A stretch of 64,000 nt of DNA, from contig JAXMCI010000042.1 in assembly GCA_046349435.1 (NCBI GenBank), positions 1 to 64,000 of the forward strand, read 5' to 3'. Both the position numbers and the translations under genes were made by a program. Shown piece after piece: positions 16,132 to 24,295 of the stretch. The DNA is from JAXMCI01 sp046349435. Its GTDB lineage: Bacteria; Pseudomonadota; Alphaproteobacteria; Dongiales; Dongiaceae. Within the stretch, counting starts at the first letter, position 1; each line of letters begins with the position of its first letter. The notes below the pieces were generated by a model. That model searched no databases and had not been told where the DNA came from. It was given only the letters and a program-made list of their open reading frames with translations.

Positions 16132-16365
16132 CTACCAGACGGCCGGGCCGGGATTGTAGTACCAGGGATCGGGCGCCCAGTAGAGGCGGCGCGCCAGGTT
16201 CTCCCGCTGCAGGCAGGCCGAGAAGGCGTCGCTGCCCGGCTTGAAGCCGTAGCCGGCGCATTGCCGGGCATCCTGCTGGCGGATCTCCTCCGCCGTGGCG
16301 CAGCCGGCCAGCGGCAGCAGGAGAAGCAGCGCCAGCCCGGCGCGGATCGAGCGAACCTTCGGCAT
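16132..16365 (-). CDS. Small lipoprotein, hypothetical
   Basis: 77 aa starting at ATG 16365. It has a classic lipoprotein signal: basic start (MPKVRSIR), hydrophobic run (AGLALLLLLPLAGC) and a lipobox LAGC with Cys22. The mature part holds two more cysteines (RQQDARQCAGYGF and AFSACLQREN) and a Trp/Tyr-rich tail (RLYWAPDPWYYNPG). It should be anchored to the inner or outer membrane facing the periplasm. Function unknown. Confidence 0.75.
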   Translation of the reverse strand: MPKVRSIRAGLALLLLLPLAGCATAEEIRQQDARQCAGYGFKPGSDAFSACLQRENLARRLYWAPDPWYYNPGPAVW

Positions 16366-16526
16366 GCGGCTGTCTCCGGAGTTGCCGGCCGCATCTGGAT
16401 CTGGGCGGCGCCCGGCCGGCATCAAGGGCGGCCGCCGGGCGGCGGCTGCGTCGTTCCGACCCAGGCGAGCGGAACCCTTCGGCAAGCGGGGCTGTTCGAC
16501 CGCGACGTAAGTACCTGCGTACGAGC

Positions 16527-16547
16527 CCGGCCGGCCCTGCCGGCCGG
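16527..16547 (+). promoter_or_regulatory. GC-rich leader hairpin upstream of a small exported protein gene
   Basis: CCGGCCGGC (16527-16535) and GCCGGCCGG (16539-16547) are perfect inverted repeats with a 3-nt loop. They lie immediately before the ribosome binding site GAGAGGGGAG of the ATG at 16564. The position would let it control access to the RBS, though in GC-rich DNA it may be incidental. Confidence 0.35.
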
Positions 16548-16563
16548 AGAGGGGAGTGTTTCC

Positions 16564-16893
16564 ATGCTTGCGAGAGTCGTGGCGGTGGCGGCAGCGGGCC
16601 TGCTCGCCGTCGCCGGAACCGGCATCGTCCTGAAGCTGTCGGCGCGGCCGGCCCATGCCGCCTGCAGCGTCGGCGGCGGCGGCGGCATCGGCCATACCGG
16701 CTCGGGGGACGGCATCCACCTGACCGGAGGCAACCACCACCGGCCGCGCTTCGGCGCCGGCTTCGCGCACAACGCCGCGATCATCCACGCGGCCTACCAG
16801 GGCGGGCGCGACCGGCCGCGCTTTGGCCGGGTGTTCGAGGCCTTCGTCGCGCTGCCGACCGGGGTGCATCAGGGGCGCAACGCCGCCAGGTAG
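16564..16893 (+). CDS. Small exported glycine/histidine-rich protein, hypothetical
   Basis: 109 aa with an N-terminal signal peptide (MLARVVAVAAAGLLAVAGTG) and a probable cleavage after AHA near residue 32. The mature part begins CSVGGGGGIGHTG, then is rich in Gly, His and Arg (GGNHHRPRFGAGF), with an RPRFG sequence occurring twice. A strong RBS (GAGAGGGGAG) precedes the ATG. No family is recognised; it is probably a periplasmic or secreted small protein. Confidence 0.65.
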   Translation: MLARVVAVAAAGLLAVAGTGIVLKLSARPAHAACSVGGGGGIGHTGSGDGIHLTGGNHHRPRFGAGFAHNAAIIHAAYQGGRDRPRFGRVFEAFVALPTGVHQGRNAAR

Positions 16894-17034
16894 CGCGGCG
16901 CGCCTCGCCTGTCGCGGCGGGCCGGGCCCGGCGAGGGCCCGGCCCGCTCGCGACATGACCTCCGGGATAATCGACCGGCCAGGCCCGCCCGGCGATGCTC
17001 CGCCCCGTGGAAAGCCACCCACGAGGAGGATGAG

Positions 17035-17405
17035 ATGAGCATCGATCGCACCGCGCTCGTCGAGCGCTACATCGCGACCTGGAACGAGACCGACCCGGCG
17101 CGGCGCCGCGCCCTGATCGCCGCCACCTGGACCGAGGACGCGCTCTACCTCGACCCGCTGATGCGGGGCGAGGGACAGGCCGGCATCGACGCGATGATCG
17201 CGGCGGTGCAGCAGCGCTTCCCCGGCCACCGGTTCCGCAGCACCGGCGCGCTCGACGCCCATAACGACCGCATCCGCTTCGGCTGGTCGCTCGGGCCGCA
17301 GGACGGCCCGGCGCTGGCCGCCGGGCTCGATGTCGGGGTGGTCGCCGGCGACGCCGGCTGCAGTCGATCACCGGCTTCATCGACGCCATGCCCGAAGCCG
17401 CCTGA
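17035..17405 (+). CDS. SnoaL/NTF2-like protein, frameshifted near the C-terminus
   Basis: About 123 aa. The sequence has the NTF2/SnoaL fold pattern: LVERYIATWNETDPARRRALI, ATWTEDALYLDPLMRGEGQ, GIDAMIAAVQQRFPGHRF and IRFGWSLGPQDGP. The frame is lost at about 17356. Restoring one G (GACGGCCGG) gives GRLQSITGFIDAMPEAA and a stop at 17405, the expected C-terminus of this family. GAGGAGGATGAG gives a good RBS for the ATG at 17035. Members are small-molecule isomerases or binding proteins; no substrate can be assigned. Confidence 0.8.
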
Positions 17406-17487
17406 GCGGGACCGCTTCGGCCGCCCTCTGCCGCCCCGGCGCGGCGGAGGGCGGTGCCGCGGGCGGCAGCTGTGCTAGACCCCCGGC

Positions 17488-19995
17488 ATGGCGCTGCCGA
17501 TCGAAGCCGTGCTGCCGGAGCTCCGGCGCATCCTCGCCGCCGGGACCGGGCTGGTGCTGCAGGCGCCGCCCGGCGCCGGCAAGACCACCGCCGTGCCGCC
17601 GGCCCTGCTCGACGAGCCCTGGGTCGCCGGGCGGCGCATCCTGATGCTGGAGCCGCGGCGGCTGGCGGCGCGCGCCGCCGCCCGGCGGATGGCGGCGCTG
17701 CGCGGCGAGGCGGTGGGCGAGACGGTCGGCTACCGCATCCGGCTCGACAGCCGCATCGGCCCGCGCACCCGCATCGAGGTGCTGACCGAGGGCATCCTGA
17801 CCCGGCTGCTGCAGGAGGATCCCGGCCTCGCCGGGGTCGCGGCGGTGATCTTCGACGAGGTGCATGAGCGCTCGCTGCAGGGCGATCTCGGCCTGGCGCT
17901 CTGCCTCGAGGCGCGCGCCGCGCTGCGCCCCGACCTCAGGCTGGTGGCGATGAGCGCGACGCTCGAAGGCGAGCGCCTGGCGGCCCTGCTCGGCGCCCCG
18001 GTGCTGCGCAGCGAGGGCCGCGCCTTCCCGGTGGAGACCCGCTTCCTCGCCCGCGAGCCCGCCGGGCGGCTGGAGGAGGAGGTCGCCGCCGCGGTCCGCC
18101 GGGGGCTGGCCGAGAGCGGGCGACCTGCTGGTCTTCCTGCCCGGCGAGGCGGAGATCCGCCGCACGCTCGCGCTGCTGCAGGAGCGCGTCGGCGACGACG
18201 TCGCGCTGCATCCGCTCTACGGCAGCCTGCCGGCCGCCGCGCAGGACGCCGCCATCCAGGCCGCGCCGCCCGGGCAGCGCAAGGTGGTGCTGGCCACCGC
18301 CATCGCCGAGACCAGCCTGACCATCGACGGGGTGCGCGGGGTGATCGACGGCGGCCTGTCGCGGGTGCCGCGATTCGATCCGGCGCGCGGCATGACCCGG
18401 CTCGCCACGGTCCGCGTCAGCCGCGCCGCCGCCGACCAGCGCCGCGGCCGCGCCGGCCGCCAGGCGCCGGGGACCTGCTGGCGGCTGTGGACGGCGGAGG
18501 CCGATCGGGCGCTGGCCCCGCAGGGCCGGCCGGAGATCCTCGAGGCCGACCTCGCGCCGCTCGCCCTCGAGCTCGCCGCCTGGGGCGCGGCGGCCGGCGC
18601 GCTCGCCTGGCTCGACCCGCCGCCGGCGGCGGCGCTGGCCCAGGCGCACGACCTGCTGCAGGCGCTGGGCGCCCTCGACCCGGCCGGCCGGATCACCGCG
18701 CACGGCCGGGCGCTGCTGGCGCTGCCGCTGCATCCGCGGCTGGCCCACATGGTGCTGCGCGGCCAGGCGCTCGGCCTCGGCACGCTGGCCTGCCGGCTGG
18801 CGGCCCTGCTCGGCGAGCGCGACATCCTGCGGCGCCGGCCGGGCGCGGCGGCCGAGTCCGACCTGCGGCCGCGGCTGGAGCTGCTGGGGGCGCTGGGCCA
18901 TGCCGCCGCCTCGCACGGCCTGGCGGTCGACCGCGCGGCGGCGCAGCGCGTGCTGGAGAGCGCGCGCGACCTGGAGCGCCGGCTCGGCATCCCGCCGGGC
19001 CGGCGCGGCGCCGCGCTCGCCACCGGACCGGCGGGCCTGCTGCTCGCCTTCGCCTGGCCCGACCGCATCGCCCGCCGCCGGCCGGGGCCGGAGCCGCGCT
19101 ACGCGCTGGCCAATGGCGGCGGCGCCTTCCTGGCCGGGCCGGAGCCGCTCGCCGCCGCCGAGTTCCTGGTGGTGCCCGAGCTCGACGGCGAGCGCCGCGA
19201 GGCGCGCATCTTCCTCGCCGCGCCGGTGGAGCGGGCCGAGCTCGAGGCCCATCTCGCCGACCGCATCGTCGCCGAGGATCTGGTGCGCTGGGATTCGCGC
19301 GAGGAGGCGGTGCTGGCGCGGCGCCGCCGGCGGCTGGGGGCGCTGACCCTCGACGACCGGCCGCTGCCCGGCCCGACCCGGCGGCGGTCGCCGCCGCGCT
19401 CATCGCCGGGATCCGCGAGCTCGGGCTCGGCTGCCTGCCCTGGACCGACGCGCTCCGCGCCTGGCGGGAGCGCGTCGCCTTCGCCGCCCGGCTCGAGCCG
19501 GAGGCGGGCTGGCCCGACCTCACCGACGCCGCGCTGTCGGCGACGCTGGAGGACTGGCTGGCGCCGTTCCTCGCCGGCTGCGCAAGGCGCGCCCATCTCG
19601 CGCGGGTCGATCTGGCGGCCGCGCTGGCCGCGCGGCTGACGCACGCACAGTCGCGGACGCTCGACCGGCTGGCGCCGACCCATGTCGCCGTGCCGACCGG
19701 CAATCGCCTGCCGATCGACTATGCCGGGGCGCGGCCGGTGCTGGCGGTGCGGCTGCAGGAGATGCTCGGGCTGGCGGAGACGCCGACGGTGGCCGGCGGC
19801 CGGGTGAAGCTGCTGCTGCACCTGCTCTCGCCGGCCCGCCGCCCGCTGGCGGTGACCGACGACCTGGCGAGCTTCTGGGCGTCACCCTACCGGCAGGTCA
19901 GGGCGGAGATGCGCGGCCAGTATCCGCGCCACCCCTGGCCGGACGACCCGCTGCAGGCAATGCCGACCGCGCGGGCCAAGCCGCGCGGGCGGTGA
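17488..19995 (+). CDS. hrpB: ATP-dependent helicase HrpB, with two frame breaks
   Basis: A DEAH/RHA-family helicase of about 835 aa, normal for HrpB. Visible motifs: Walker A QAPPGAGKTTA (about 25-35), LEPRRLAARAAA, DEVHERS (Walker B), MSATLEG, TAIAETSLTIDGV and QRRGRAGR. The HrpB-specific C-terminal region ends in PTVAGGRVKLLLHLLSPARRPLAVTDDLASFW. The frame shifts at about 18118 (GGGG read as GGG in GAGAGCGGGCGAC) and returns at about 19385, so 18120-19380 must be read in another frame. All helicase motifs are present across the breaks. HrpB is widespread in proteobacteria, and its RNA substrate is not well defined. Confidence 0.9.
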   Translation: MALPIEAVLPELRRILAAGTGLVLQAPPGAGKTTAVPPALLDEPWVAGRRILMLEPRRLAARAAARRMAALRGEAVGETVGYRIRLDSRIGPRTRIEVLTEGILTRLLQEDPGLAGVAAVIFDEVHERSLQGDLGLALCLEARAALRPDLRLVAMSATLEGERLAALLGAPVLRSEGRAFPVETRFLAREPAGRLEEEVAAAVRRGLAESGRPAGLPARRGGDPPHARAAAGARRRRRRAASALRQPAGRRAGRRHPGRAARAAQGGAGHRHRRDQPDHRRGARGDRRRPVAGAAIRSGARHDPARHGPRQPRRRRPAPRPRRPPGAGDLLAAVDGGGRSGAGPAGPAGDPRGRPRAARPRARRLGRGGRRARLARPAAGGGAGPGARPAAGAGRPRPGRPDHRARPGAAGAAAASAAGPHGAARPGARPRHAGLPAGGPARRARHPAAPAGRGGRVRPAAAAGAAGGAGPCRRLARPGGRPRGGAARAGERARPGAPARHPAGPARRRARHRTGGPAARLRLARPHRPPPAGAGAALRAGQWRRRLPGRAGAARRRRVPGGARARRRAPRGAHLPRRAGGAGRARGPSRRPHRRRGSGALGFARGGGAGAAPPAAGGADPRRPAAARPDPAAVAAALIAGIRELGLGCLPWTDALRAWRERVAFAARLEPEAGWPDLTDAALSATLEDWLAPFLAGCARRAHLARVDLAAALAARLTHAQSRTLDRLAPTHVAVPTGNRLPIDYAGARPVLAVRLQEMLGLAETPTVAGGRVKLLLHLLSPARRPLAVTDDLASFWASPYRQVRAEMRGQYPRHPWPDDPLQAMPTARAKPRGR

Positions 19996-20009
19996 CGGGA
20001 CGAGCCCGC

Positions 20010-20048
20010 GATGCGCCGGTCCCCGGGAGGAGGCAGGACCGGCGCATC
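20010..20048. terminator. Bidirectional hairpin terminator candidate after hrpB
   Basis: GATGCGCCGGTCC (20010-20022) and its exact reverse complement (20036-20048) form a 13-bp stem with a 13-nt loop, extended by further partial pairing on each side. It sits between hrpB, which ends at 19995, and a convergent small gene ending at 20068. No long T-run follows on the plus strand. Confidence 0.6.
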
Positions 20049-20067
20049 GGGCTCCGGCATGGCCTGG

Positions 20068-20259
20068 CTATCGCTTGCCGATCCGGCGCGCGACGACGAT
20101 GGTGCCCTCGGCCATGGCGCTCGACGCGGCACCGGCAGCGGCGGCGTGGCCGGCCGTGGTGCCGTGCGGGACATGGCGCTTGCCGCGGGCCTCGGCGGTG
20201 GTGGCGAGACCGGCCGCGAGGAGCAGGGCGAAGGCGAGGGTGAAGGCGGGCTTCAGCAT
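20068..20259 (-). CDS. Small exported protein, hypothetical
   Basis: 63 aa from ATG 20259. It has a signal peptide (MLKPAFTLAFALLLAAGLAT) with probable cleavage after AEA near residue 24. The mature peptide is short and basic (RGKRHVPHGTTAGHAAAAG), ending VVARRIGKR. It converges with hrpB across a strong hairpin. No family is recognised; the codon pattern and signal peptide support a real gene. Confidence 0.5.
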   Translation of the reverse strand: MLKPAFTLAFALLLAAGLATTAEARGKRHVPHGTTAGHAAAAGAASSAMAEGTIVVARRIGKR

Positions 20260-20394
20260 GGCGGGAACTCCGTCTCGGGTTGCGGCGCCGGCTCTTGCGC
20301 GGCGCCGGTCGGCAGGCCTGCCGACCCGCAGATCCTGGGACCGCCCTGTTTCGGTTCTATTCCTGCGCGCCGGGTTTCTGGTTTCCAGCGTTTC

Positions 20395-20900
20395 GAGGGC
20401 GTCCGTGGGCGGAGCGGGCGGCCTTCGAGGCCGCGGCGGCACCTTCGCCAGGCCAAGGCGGCGAAGGCGGCGCGCGTCCGGCACGGCGCGGCTCGCGCCG
20501 CCAGGCGCGCGATCTGCGAGGGCCTGGGGAACCGAGCGTTCGACCGCCGGCGTCAATGCCGGGTGCGGCTCACCGCCCAGGGCGAGCGGCTGCGGCGGCG
20601 CGTCCGCGAAGGCTTCGCCTTCGCGTGCGACGCCGCCATCGGGTCAAGGCCGCCATCTCGAGTGCGGTTGTCGATCGCCAGTCGTCGGCGTGCCCGGGCT
20701 CGGCGCCAGCCTGGCGGTGCGGCTGCATTCGAGGAGAGCATCCCGGCCTGGATCCCGGCGCTGCTGACGCCCGGTGGCCGAGGCCGCAGCCGCGCGGCCA
20801 GGCGCGGCCGATCCGCGAGCTCGAGCGCCGGATCGTCGAGGGCATCCGCTTCGCAGCCAGCCGTGGCCGAGGAGGGCGGCGCCTGACGCCGGCTTCGCCT
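20395..20900 (+). pseudogene. LysR-family regulator relic
   Basis: Fragments of a LysR regulator appear in order but in different frames: AAFEAAAA near 20430, AKAAKA of the helix-turn-helix near 20455, then AFDRRRQC and VRLTAQGERLRRRVREGF near 20540-20620, and AAFEESIPA..PALLTPGG near 20725-20775. These correspond to the N-terminal HTH and the start of the effector domain of GcvA-like proteins. Several frame changes and missing segments leave no usable ORF. Part may be base error, but the degree of disruption exceeds that of neighbouring genes, so true decay is likely. Confidence 0.5.
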
Positions 20901-20989
20901 CCGTCGCCGCTATCCATGCCGCCTCTTGGTTTCGCGCCCGCGAGCGCAAGCATGGGGCGCGCGCCGTCGTCGTGGGGCAGGGGACCGCC

Positions 20990-21526
20990 ATGAGGCGGGC
21001 AAGGGGCTGGTGAGCTGCTGGTCCTGCTGCTCGCGCTGACGGTGCGGCCGCGCCGGCCGCGGCCGATGACGGGCTCGACCGCTTCGTCGGCCTCTTCCAG
21101 GGGCAGGCGCAGGGCGAGGCGGCCGACCGCTTCTTCGTCAGCAGCTACCGCGACGTCCGGGTCGAGCTGCGGCGCGAGGGCGACGGCTTCCGCCTCGCCT
21201 GGAGCACGCTGATCCGGGACGCCGAGGATGCGGCCGGCCAGCGCCTGCGCCGCAGCGAGCTGCATTTCATCCCCGGCCCGTCACCCCGGACCTGGCGCAC
21301 CGCCGCCGCGGCCGAGCCCTTCACCGGCCGCCCCGGCGCCTGGGCGGTGCTGGCCGGCAACCGCCTGACCGTGCAGGTGCTGGCGATCGACGCGGCGGGC
21401 GGCTGGGAGCTGCAGACCTACGAGCGCACGCTCGAGGGCGATGCCATGGCGCTGCGCTTCAGCCGGCTGGCCCCGGGCCGGCCCGAGCTGGTCGTGACCG
21501 GGCGGCTGACCCGGCAACCCGATTGA
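20990..21526 (+). CDS. Exported hypothetical protein with leader frameshifts
   Basis: About 178 aa. ATG 20990 gives MRRARG. A hydrophobic signal segment (ELLVLLLALTV) then lies in another frame at about 21012-21045, and the mature part (ADDGLDRFVGLFQGQAQG onward) returns to the first frame and runs cleanly to TGA 21526. The mature protein is beta-rich (SYRDVRVELRREGDGFRLAW, WAVLAGNRLTVQVLAID, WELQTYERTLEGDAMAL), like a periplasmic lipocalin-type barrel. Two compensating one-base errors would explain the leader. It lies 22 bp before lrgA, so it is likely in the same transcript. Family not identified. Confidence 0.6.
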
Positions 21527-21548
21527 TCGCCGAGGAGGCGCCTGCCCG

Positions 21549-21898
21549 ATGACCACGATCTTCCTGCTGATCGTCCTGCAGCTGGTCGGCGAGGCGATCG
21601 CCTCGGTCGCCGGGCTGCCGATCCCGGGCGCGGTGATCGGGCTGGTGCTGCTCTTCGTCCTGCTCTGCGCCCGCGGCGGCGCTCGGAGGAGCTCGGCCGC
21701 ACGGCGGGCTTCCTGCACGACAATCTCGGGCTGCTGTTCGTGCCGGCAGGCGTCGGGGTGATCGCCTGGCTGCCGCTGATCGAGGGCGCCTGGCTGCCGA
21801 TCGCCGTCGGCCTGCTGGTCTCGGTGGTGGCCAGCCTGGCGGTCACCGCGCTGGTCATGTCGGCGCTGTCGCGGCGCCTGCCCGGCCGCCAGGGCTGA
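21549..21898 (+). CDS. lrgA: LrgA/CidA-family membrane protein, frameshifted
   Basis: About 116 aa with four helices expected. It begins MTTIFLLIVLQLVGEAIASV, then GLPIPGAVIGLVLLFVLLC. After a break at about 21670 it continues EELGRTAGFLHDNLGLLFVPAGVGVI and ends at 21898. Restoring one G (GGCGGCGGCTCGG) rejoins the frames. LrgA/CidA proteins are holin-like and act with LrgB, which follows 10 bp downstream. Proposed roles are export of small metabolites such as pyruvate and modulation of autolysis. Confidence 0.85.
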
Positions 21899-21908
21899 GG
21901 GCGCAGGG

Positions 21909-22619
21909 ATGGGCCTCGCCCATGCCGAGTACCTGCTGGCCTCGCCGCTGCTCTGGCTCAGCATCACGCTGGGCGTGTTCATCGCCGCCAGCGCGCTCGC
22001 GCGGCGGCTCGGCAAGACGCCGCTGCTCAACCCGGTGCTGCTGTCGATCGCTGCGATCGTGCTGCTGCTGGCGGCGACCGGCACGCCCTATCGCCGCTAT
22101 TTCGAGGGCGCCCAGTTCGTCAACTTCCTGCTCGGTCCGGCGGTGGTGGCGCTGGCCGTGCCGCTGCATCGCCACCTCGCCCTGATCCGCCGCCAGGCGC
22201 CGGCGGTCGCGGGCGCGCTGCTGGCGGGCTCGGCGACGGCCATCCTGTCGGGCGCGCTGGTGGCGCGCTGGCTCGGCGCCGGGCGCGAGCTGTTCGTCTC
22301 GATGGCGCCGAAATCGGCGACCGCGCCGATCGCCATGGCGGTGGCCGAGCGGCTCGGCGGCGCCGCGCCGCTGACCGCCGTGCTGACCATCGCCACCGGC
22401 ATCCTCGGCGCGGTGCTGGGCTCGACCGTCTGCCGCCTGGTGGGGGTGCGCGACTGGCCGGCGCGCGGCTTCGCCATGGGGCTGACCAGCCACGGCATCG
22501 CCACCGCGCGGGCCTTCCAGGAGCACGAGCTGGCCGGCACCTTCGCGGCGCTGGCCATGGCGCTGAACGGCGTCGCCACCACGGTGCTGGCGCCGCTGCT
22601 GCTCGGGCTGCTGTTCTGA
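21909..22619 (+). CDS. lrgB: LrgB/CidB-family membrane protein
   Basis: 236 aa, intact, with about 7 predicted membrane helices. Family signatures include LLNPVLLSIAAIV, FLLGPAVVALAVPLHRH, SMAPKSATAPIAMAVAERLGG and LTSHGIATARAFQ. It partners LrgA, encoded 10 bp upstream, in the inner membrane. It ends only 4 bp from the convergent spoVR stop, leaving no room for a separate terminator, so antisense read-through between the two is possible. Confidence 0.9.
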   Translation: MGLAHAEYLLASPLLWLSITLGVFIAASALARRLGKTPLLNPVLLSIAAIVLLLAATGTPYRRYFEGAQFVNFLLGPAVVALAVPLHRHLALIRRQAPAVAGALLAGSATAILSGALVARWLGAGRELFVSMAPKSATAPIAMAVAERLGGAAPLTAVLTIATGILGAVLGSTVCRLVGVRDWPARGFAMGLTSHGIATARAFQEHELAGTFAALAMALNGVATTVLAPLLLGLLF

Positions 22620-22623
22620 CGGC

Positions 22624-24045
22624 TCAGCGCCGCCGCAGCTCGCTGCCGTTCCAGCAGAGCGCGACCGACCGGCCGCCGAGCTGGGTCTCGAGCACGACGT
22701 CGCTGCCCCAGAGCTGCTGGACGAAGCGCAGCGTCTTCTCGGCATAGTCCATCTGCAGCTCGCGGCCCTCGAACTCGTGCCGCAGCAGCAGGCTGCGGTC
22801 GCCGCCATGGTCGGCGTCGACGACGCGGATCAGCGGCACGCCGCCCATGCCGACCGAGGCGAGCAGGGTCTGCTTGACGGCGCGCCAGTCGGCCTCGTCG
22901 GCGACCTTGGTCACCGTCATCGCGCCGTCGGCCGGCTCCAGCTCGACCATGTCCATCTCGCGCATCAGCGGCTGGGTCAGGAAGCGGCGCAGGAAGGAGA
23001 CGTCGCGGTCGACCTCGCGGACCTCGAAGATCGCCGCGCGGCCGGAGCGGCCGGGCGGCCCGCCGGCCTCGATCTCCTCGGCCGTGGGCGCGTCGTGGCG
23101 GCGCACGATGTCGTCCCAGAGCCTGAGGCCGAGATGGTAGGGATTGATGTCGCCCGGGATCGGCCGCACCACCTGGTTGTGGCGCACCAGGAACTCGATC
23201 TGCAGGTCGGGGGGCAGCTCCAGGCTGTTGAGGATGGTGCGGTGCCAGTAGGTCGCCCACCCCTCGTTCATGATCTTGGTCTCGATCTGCGGCAGGAAGT
23301 ACTGCGCCTCGTCATGGACGATGGTGATCAGGTCCTTCTGCCACTCGGCCAGCCGCGGCGCGTGATCGCGGATGAAGAGCAGCAGGTCCTCCTCCGGCTC
23401 GAGCGGGGTGCGGTGCAGGTCCGGCTCGCGGTAGTCGGGCCGGCGATGCACGGCGCGGAAGGGATCGGCGGGCGGCGCGGCGGCGGCCAGCGCGGCCTCG
23501 CGCTGCTCCACCGGGTTGCGCCGGCGGATCGCCGGGTTGCGCGGCGCGTTCAGCGACAAGGCGTGGGCGGCGTCGAGCACGGTCTCGACCTTGGCCTGGC
23601 CGATCGAGGGGTCGGCGGCATAGGCGCGGGCCCGGCGCGCATGGTTCTTGAAGGAATCGACGGCGAGGTCGGCGCGCAGATGGCCGAAGGTAAAGTTGCG
23701 GGCGAAGAAGTCGTTGTGGCCGTAGACATGGGCGATGGTGAGGATCTGCAGGGCCAGCGAGTTCTGCCGCATCAGGTAGGCGAGGCAGGGGTCGCTGTTG
23801 ATCACCATCTCGTAGGGCAGGCCGGCGACGCCGTGGTCGTAGAGCGTCTTCTGCCGCTCGAAGGACTTGCCCCAGGACCAGTGCGGATAGCGCGCCGGCA
23901 TGCCGGAATAGGCCATCAGCCCGAGCATCTGCGTGTGGTCGCAGAGCTCGAACTCCTGCGGGTAGCAGCTGAGGCCGAATTCCTCGACCTTCTCGCGGAT
24001 CCGGCCGTCCCAGTATTCGAGGTCGCGGATGGTCCAGCTCGTCAT
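22624..24045 (-). CDS. spoVR: SpoVR family protein
   Basis: 473 aa, intact. It begins at ATG 24045 (MTSWTIRDLEYWDGRIREKV); the open frame further upstream runs into a dispersed repeat and is not coding. Typical SpoVR/YcgB blocks are ELCDHTQMLGLMAYSGMPA, HWSWGKSFERQK, HVYGHNDFF, KIMNEGWATYWHRTIL and GDINPYHLGLRLWDDI. The His-rich and Glu-rich motifs recall a metal-binding helical protein; the biochemical role is unsettled. It lies downstream of yeaH and prkA on the same strand, the conserved stress and stationary-phase trio of proteobacteria. Confidence 0.93.
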   Translation of the reverse strand: MTSWTIRDLEYWDGRIREKVEEFGLSCYPQEFELCDHTQMLGLMAYSGMPARYPHWSWGKSFERQKTLYDHGVAGLPYEMVINSDPCLAYLMRQNSLALQILTIAHVYGHNDFFARNFTFGHLRADLAVDSFKNHARRARAYAADPSIGQAKVETVLDAAHALSLNAPRNPAIRRRNPVEQREAALAAAAPPADPFRAVHRRPDYREPDLHRTPLEPEEDLLLFIRDHAPRLAEWQKDLITIVHDEAQYFLPQIETKIMNEGWATYWHRTILNSLELPPDLQIEFLVRHNQVVRPIPGDINPYHLGLRLWDDIVRRHDAPTAEEIEAGGPPGRSGRAAIFEVREVDRDVSFLRRFLTQPLMREMDMVELEPADGAMTVTKVADEADWRAVKQTLLASVGMGGVPLIRVVDADHGGDRSLLLRHEFEGRELQMDYAEKTLRFVQQLWGSDVVLETQLGGRSVALCWNGSELRRR

Positions 24046-24145
24046 GCCTATCCCACCATCCAGTTTCCCTCGTCCTTCGACAGGCTCAAGACGAGGCCTT
24101 GAAGTCATCGCCCGAGGGGATTCCGATCGGACGCAACCTATCGAT

Positions 24146-24259
24146 GTCATCGCCGGGCTTGACCCGGCGATCCATGCCGGCGGCTCTCCGTTCGGGATCA
24201 GCGTGACGGGATGGGCCGGTGCCCTTCGCGTGGATCGCCGGGTCAAGCCCGGCGATGAC
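24146..24259. repeat. Dispersed palindrome pair (REP-like) between spoVR and yeaH
   Basis: A perfect 29-bp inverted repeat: 24146-24174 and 24231-24259 are exact reverse complements. Each arm itself contains a small hairpin, CGCCGGG..CCCGGCG. Similar elements occur at 1-57 and 49521-49594. The 56-bp spacer has no gene. Translation of this repeat causes the false N-terminal extension of the spoVR frame (SPGLTRRS, GSSPAMT). Confidence 0.85.
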
Positions 24260-24295
24260 AAGATGGGAGCGCCCCCACGTCATCGGGTGCGGCCG

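Noticed and set aside
22777..24102. 441-aa ORF opposite spoVR
   Set aside because: Shadow of the intact SpoVR frame; repetitive Val/Gly/His pattern.
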